Assembly: GCA_964574815.1 (NCBI GenBank) | Contig: CAZNPL010000014.1 | Location: forward strand, 1-64,000 | Direction: 5' to 3' | DNA length: 64,000 nucleotides | From: CAZNPL01 sp964574815 | GTDB taxonomy: Bacteria > Planctomycetota > Phycisphaerae > UBA1845 | Shown: positions 60,352 to 64,000 of the stretch, piece after piece | Position numbering within the stretch: the stretch's first letter is position 1 | Layout: each line of letters starts with the position of its first letter | Made by a program: the position numbers and the translations under genes | The notes under the pieces: model-generated | What the model was told of the DNA's origin: nothing | What the model saw: only the letters and a program-made list of their open reading frames with translations | The model's database searches: none

Positions 60352-63300
60352 ATGAATTCAAGGATTCTCGACATCCTCAACGAGCGCGTCATCGTATTCG
60401 ACGGTGCGATGGGCACCAGCATCCATAATTTCGACCTGCCGCTTTCCGACTACGACGGTCACGAGAACTGCACCGACATTCTCGTCAAGACGCGCCCCGA
60501 CGTCATCGCCCAGATCCATCGCTCCTTCCTCGAAGTCGGCTGCGACGCCGTCGAGACGGACACTTTCGGCGCCAACAAACTCGTCCTCGGCGAGTTCGGC
60601 CTCGCCGATCTCACCTTCGAGCTCAACCGTAAAGCCGTCGAGATCGCCCAGTCCGAGTGCGAACGCATCGGCACGCCGGACAAACCGAGGTTCGTCATCG
60701 GCTCCATCGGACCCGGAACGCGCCTGCCCAGCCTGCGCCAGACCGACTGGGACACCCTCGTCGACAGCTACACCGAACAGGCCAGAGGACTCATCGCCGG
60801 CGGCGCCGACGCTTTACTCGTGGAAACCTGCCAGGACATCCTCCAGGCCAAATCCGGCATCGTCGCCTGCATCGAGGCCATGAACGCCATGGACGTCGAG
60901 GTGCCAATCTTCTGCACCATCACCGTCGAGACCACCGGCACCATGCTCGTGGGCACAGAGACCGCCGCCGCCATCGTCGCCCTCGAAACCTACGACCAGG
61001 TCAAAGTGATCGGCCTCAACTGCGCCACCGGACCGCAGGAAATGAGCGAGCACGTCCGCCAACTGGCCGGCACCAGCAACCGCAAGCTCCTCGTCCAGCC
61101 CAACGCCGGACTGCCCCAACTCGTCGACGGCAAGTCCCACTATGGCCTGACGCCGGAGGAATTCACCCGCTGGCTGATCGAGTTCGTCGAGGAGGACGGC
61201 ATCAACGCCGTGGGCGGCTGCTGCGGCACCACCCCCGAGCACCTCAAAACGCTCGTGGACGCCCTCGGCACGCGAGCGCCCAAGGCCCGCTCGCCCCGGC
61301 GCGAGCCCTCCCTGAGCAGCATCTACCAGGCCGTTCCCATGCGCCAGGACAACAGCTTCCTCATCGTCGGCGAACGCAGCAACACCAACGGATCGCGCCA
61401 GTTCAAACGTCTCCTGCTCGAGGGCGACATCGACAACCTCGTCCGCATGGGACGCGAGCAGGTCTCCGAAGGCTCCCATGCCCTGGACGTCTGCGTCGAT
61501 TACGTCGGACGCGACGGTGTCCCCGATATGCAGATGGTCATCAGCCGCTACGCCCAGGACGTCACCGTCCCGCTTGCACTGGACAGCACCGAGCCCGACG
61601 TCATCGAGGCCGGTCTCAAGCTCGCCGGCGGTAAGTGCATCGTCAACTCAATCAACCTCGAAGAGGGTGAGCACAAGCTTGAAGTCATCTGTCCCATGCT
61701 CAAGCGATTCGGCGCCGCCGTCATCGCCCTGACGATCGACGAGCATCCCGAGGAAGCGATGGCCAAGACCGCCGAACGAAAGCTCGAGATCGCCCGCCGG
61801 CTCTACGACCTGTGCGTCAACAAGTACGGCATCAAGCCGCACGACATCTTCTTCGATACGCTGACCTTCCCGATCACGACCGGCAACGAGAGCGACCGCC
61901 GCCTGGCCCTCGAAACGCTCAACGCCATCGAGCAGATCCGCGAGGAAATGCCCGAATGCCAGCAGATCCTCGGCGTCTCCAACGTCAGCTTCGGCCTGGT
62001 CCCCGCGGCCCGAGCCGTGCTGAACTCCGCCTTTCTACACGAGGCCGTCCGCCGCGGACTGACCGCCGCCATCGTCCACGCCAGCAAGATCCTGCCGCGC
62101 AACAAGATCAGCGACGAGCGCTGGAACGCCGCCCAGGACCTCCTCTTCGACCGCAGTCACAACGGCCGGAACCCCCTGACGCACTACATGTCGCTGTACG
62201 CCGAAAACGAGGACATCGAGACCAAAAAGGACAAGAAGAAGATGTCCGTCGACGAGCGCCTCAAGCACCGCATCATCGACGGAGATCGCAACGGACTCGA
62301 AGACGATTTAACCGACGCCCTCACCACTTATAAGCCGCTCGACATCATCAACCAGATCCTCCTGGACGGCATGAAGACCGTGGGCGACCTGTTCGGCGCC
62401 GGCCAGATGCAACTGCCCTTCGTCCTGCAGTCCGCCGAGACCATGAAGGCCGCCGTCGCCTTCCTCGAACCCTACATGGACCGCGTCGAGGGCGACGACG
62501 GCAAGGGCTCGATCATCCTGGCCACCGTCCGGGGCGACGTGCACGATATCGGCAAGAACCTGGTCGACATCGTCCTGACCAACAACGGCTTCACCGTGCA
62601 CAACCTCGGCATCAAGCAGCCCATCAACGCCATCATCGACGCCTGGCAGGAGAAGAAGGCCCACGCGATCGGGCTCAGCGGTCTGCTGGTGAAGTCCACG
62701 GTCGTGATGCGCGAAAACCTCGCCGTGCTGAACGAACGCGGCATCGACGTCCCGGTGATCCTCGGCGGCGCCGCCCTCACCCGAAAGTACGTCGAGGAGG
62801 ACCTTCGCCGCGAATACAAGGGGCCGCTGTATTACGCTAAAGATGCCTTCCAGGGCCTCGACGTGATGAGCAAGATCACCGAGGGCGATTTGAGCGTGCC
62901 GCCGCCGGCCTCGAAAAGAATCGCCGAAACGCCCAAACGCCGGGCCACCGACTTCGCCCCCAAAGCCGGCCACTCCGGCGTCGCCCGCGACGTCCCCATC
63001 CCCGAAGCGCCCTTCTGGGGTTCGCGCGTCGTTGAGCACATCGAGCTCAAGGCCGCACTGGCCTACATCAACGAGAACATGCTGTTCAACGTCCAATGGC
63101 AGTATCGCCGCGCCCGCCGCTCCCGCGACGAGTTCCAGCGCTACATCGACCGCGAGGTCCGGCCCATCTACCGCGACCTGGTCGAGAAGTGCATCGCCGA
63201 GGAAATCATTCAGCCCAAGGCCGTCTACGGTTACTGGCCCTGCCAGGCCGACGGCGACGAGCTGATTGTTTTCAAGCCCGACGACTACTCCCACGAGCTG

Positions 63301-63795
63301 GCCCGCTTCGAGTTCCCGCGCCAGGGCAAGCCACCCTACTGGTGCTTGAGCGATTTCTTCCGGCCCATCACCAGCGAGGAGATGGACGTCGTCTCGTTCA
63401 TGATCGTCACGGTCGGGCCGCGCGTCAGCGAATTGGAGCGCAAGTGGTTCGCCGAGGACCGCTACCTGGATTACCTCCATCTGCACGGCCTGGGCGTCGA
63501 ATCCGCCGAGGCACTGGCCGAGTACATGCACAAGCAGATCCGCGTCGAGTGGGGCATCGCCGACCAGGACGCCCGCGAAAGGCAGTTGATCTTCCAGCAG
63601 AAGTACCGCGGCTCGCGCTACAGCTTCGGCTACCCGGCCTGCCCGCGCCTGGAGGACCAGGTCAAGATCTGGCCGCTGTTGGACCCCGAGCGCATCGGCG
63701 TCCAGTTAAGCGAGGAGTTCCAACTCGACCCCGAGCAATCAACCAACGCCCTGATCGCCCACCACCCCGAAGCCAAATACTTCAACGTCCGCTGA
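60352..63795 (+). CDS. metH: Cobalamin-dependent methionine synthase
   Basis: The 1147-residue enzyme transfers a methyl group from methyltetrahydrofolate to homocysteine through cobalamin. The domains are in the classic order. Homocysteine binding spans about 1-320 (FDGAMGTSIHNF, zinc-ligand Cys in LNCATGP and GGCCGTT). The pterin domain follows at about 340-600 (GERSNTNGSRQF, LDVCVDYVGRDG). The B12-binding part holds GDVHDIGKN at about 726-734, whose His coordinates the cobalt. The C-terminal activation domain has IKAAL-like ELKAALAYINENMLFNVQWQYRR and SRYSFGYPACPRLEDQ. The C-terminal domain rearms oxidised cob(II)alamin with SAM. A GAGAAAGG is very close to the ATG. It is complete and should make the cell's methionine, with B12 supplied from elsewhere. 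Confidence 0.97.
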   Translation: MNSRILDILNERVIVFDGAMGTSIHNFDLPLSDYDGHENCTDILVKTRPDVIAQIHRSFLEVGCDAVETDTFGANKLVLGEFGLADLTFELNRKAVEIAQSECERIGTPDKPRFVIGSIGPGTRLPSLRQTDWDTLVDSYTEQARGLIAGGADALLVETCQDILQAKSGIVACIEAMNAMDVEVPIFCTITVETTGTMLVGTETAAAIVALETYDQVKVIGLNCATGPQEMSEHVRQLAGTSNRKLLVQPNAGLPQLVDGKSHYGLTPEEFTRWLIEFVEEDGINAVGGCCGTTPEHLKTLVDALGTRAPKARSPRREPSLSSIYQAVPMRQDNSFLIVGERSNTNGSRQFKRLLLEGDIDNLVRMGREQVSEGSHALDVCVDYVGRDGVPDMQMVISRYAQDVTVPLALDSTEPDVIEAGLKLAGGKCIVNSINLEEGEHKLEVICPMLKRFGAAVIALTIDEHPEEAMAKTAERKLEIARRLYDLCVNKYGIKPHDIFFDTLTFPITTGNESDRRLALETLNAIEQIREEMPECQQILGVSNVSFGLVPAARAVLNSAFLHEAVRRGLTAAIVHASKILPRNKISDERWNAAQDLLFDRSHNGRNPLTHYMSLYAENEDIETKKDKKKMSVDERLKHRIIDGDRNGLEDDLTDALTTYKPLDIINQILLDGMKTVGDLFGAGQMQLPFVLQSAETMKAAVAFLEPYMDRVEGDDGKGSIILATVRGDVHDIGKNLVDIVLTNNGFTVHNLGIKQPINAIIDAWQEKKAHAIGLSGLLVKSTVVMRENLAVLNERGIDVPVILGGAALTRKYVEEDLRREYKGPLYYAKDAFQGLDVMSKITEGDLSVPPPASKRIAETPKRRATDFAPKAGHSGVARDVPIPEAPFWGSRVVEHIELKAALAYINENMLFNVQWQYRRARRSRDEFQRYIDREVRPIYRDLVEKCIAEEIIQPKAVYGYWPCQADGDELIVFKPDDYSHELARFEFPRQGKPPYWCLSDFFRPITSEEMDVVSFMIVTVGPRVSELERKWFAEDRYLDYLHLHGLGVESAEALAEYMHKQIRVEWGIADQDARERQLIFQQKYRGSRYSFGYPACPRLEDQVKIWPLLDPERIGVQLSEEFQLDPEQSTNALIAHHPEAKYFNVR

Positions 63796-63814
63796 CGCGG
63801 CAGACGACGACGCA

Positions 63815-63834
63815 GGGTGCATCTTGATGCACCC
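63815..63834 (+). terminator. Palindromic hairpin after metH
   Basis: The 20-bp palindrome GGGTGCATCTTGATGCACCC (9-bp stem, 2-nt loop) lies 20 bases after the metH stop. It is followed by TTGT, not a full T-tract, so it may end transcription or simply be a repeat. Confidence 0.5.
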
Positions 63835-63861
63835 TTGTAAAGCAGCCAACAGACAACCGTA

Positions 63862-63988
63862 GTGCATCTTGATGCACCGTCATAAAGCTTCCACCGGTGA
63901 CATCGGCCCGTGTGCCACTGCTCTGGAGCAGTGGCAGAATATTAACACCCATCCTGATGTATCTTCACACAGCAGGCTGAAGGCCTGC
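63862..63988. repeat. Run of three further palindromes
   Basis: A second GTGCATCTTGATGCAC (63862-63877), a 24-bp palindrome starting TGCCACTGCTC with stem 11 and loop 2 (63913-63936), and GCAGGC...GCCTGC (63972-63988) follow within 130 bp. They are typical dispersed intergenic elements; no gene is seen to the end of the window. Confidence 0.65.
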
Positions 63989-64000
63989 CATACAGTAGCC

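Overview
The window looks like a chromosomal segment of a high-GC planctomycete, probably of the Phycisphaerae type, from an organism with a large secreted and cell-surface proteome. The clues are Planctomycetota-style features. These are a pseudopilin with an H-X9-DG C-terminus, paired EF-hand/dockerin-like tails (DFNGDSDVDLEDF, DVNQDGLV), an IPTL-CTERM-like SEWG tail, FG-GAP and YVTN/TolB/PQQ propellers, multihaem cytochromes, a HzsA-like protein and many short dispersed palindromes. No rRNA, tRNA, CRISPR array, transposase or prophage was recognised.

Layout. 0-9.3 kb (mostly minus strand): a DUF4190-like membrane protein, a P1B metal ATPase, a giant FG-GAP lipoprotein, an FHA-GAF-PP2C phosphatase and a MazG-like protein. 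9.5-12.2 kb: a LolA-fold protein, a Cys-tailed MarR regulator and, divergent from it, a glutathione peroxidase whose catalytic codon is an in-frame TGA followed by a SECIS-like hairpin, so probably a selenoprotein. 12.3-19.1 kb: a pseudopilin, a TolB-propeller/M28/PDZ peptidase, a beta-propeller lipoprotein and a RidA-family protein. 19.9-32 kb: an exported eight-haem-motif cytochrome, a dockerin-tailed protein, and a tight three-gene minus-strand operon (HzsA-like monohaem protein, six-haem YVTN/MauG-like cytochrome, propeller fused to a type I periplasmic binding protein). 32.4-39.8 kb: a DUF362 protein, a tail-fibre-like surface protein, a HEAT-like lipoprotein and a prolyl oligopeptidase.

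40.3-51.8 kb is a run of eleven co-directional genes. It carries an isocitrate/isopropylmalate-dehydrogenase-like enzyme, a one-chain homoaconitase-like hydratase, a MmgE/PrpD protein, a fused citrate lyase CitD-CitE and CitF. Between them lie an HD-like protein, an S23-type four-helix-bundle gene bounded by inverted repeats, a DUF4259 protein, a PD-(D/E)XK nuclease-like protein and a small unknown. Together the enzymes could join or split a tricarboxylic acid, isomerise it and oxidatively decarboxylate it; the substrate cannot be settled from sequence.

52-64 kb: a TPR lipoprotein, an exported cyclophilin-FKBP dual isomerase, a probable 25-residue membrane protein with a decayed copy 2 kb away, an IPTL-CTERM-like surface protein, a PQQ-like propeller, a GT2 glycosyltransferase, PgpA and cobalamin-dependent methionine synthase (MetH), followed by a run of palindromes.

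The leading candidates for new biology are the selenocysteine peroxidase with its Cys-tailed MarR neighbour, the HzsA-like/haem-propeller/binding-protein operon, the citrate-lyase/homoaconitase cluster, and the repeat-bounded S23 gene.
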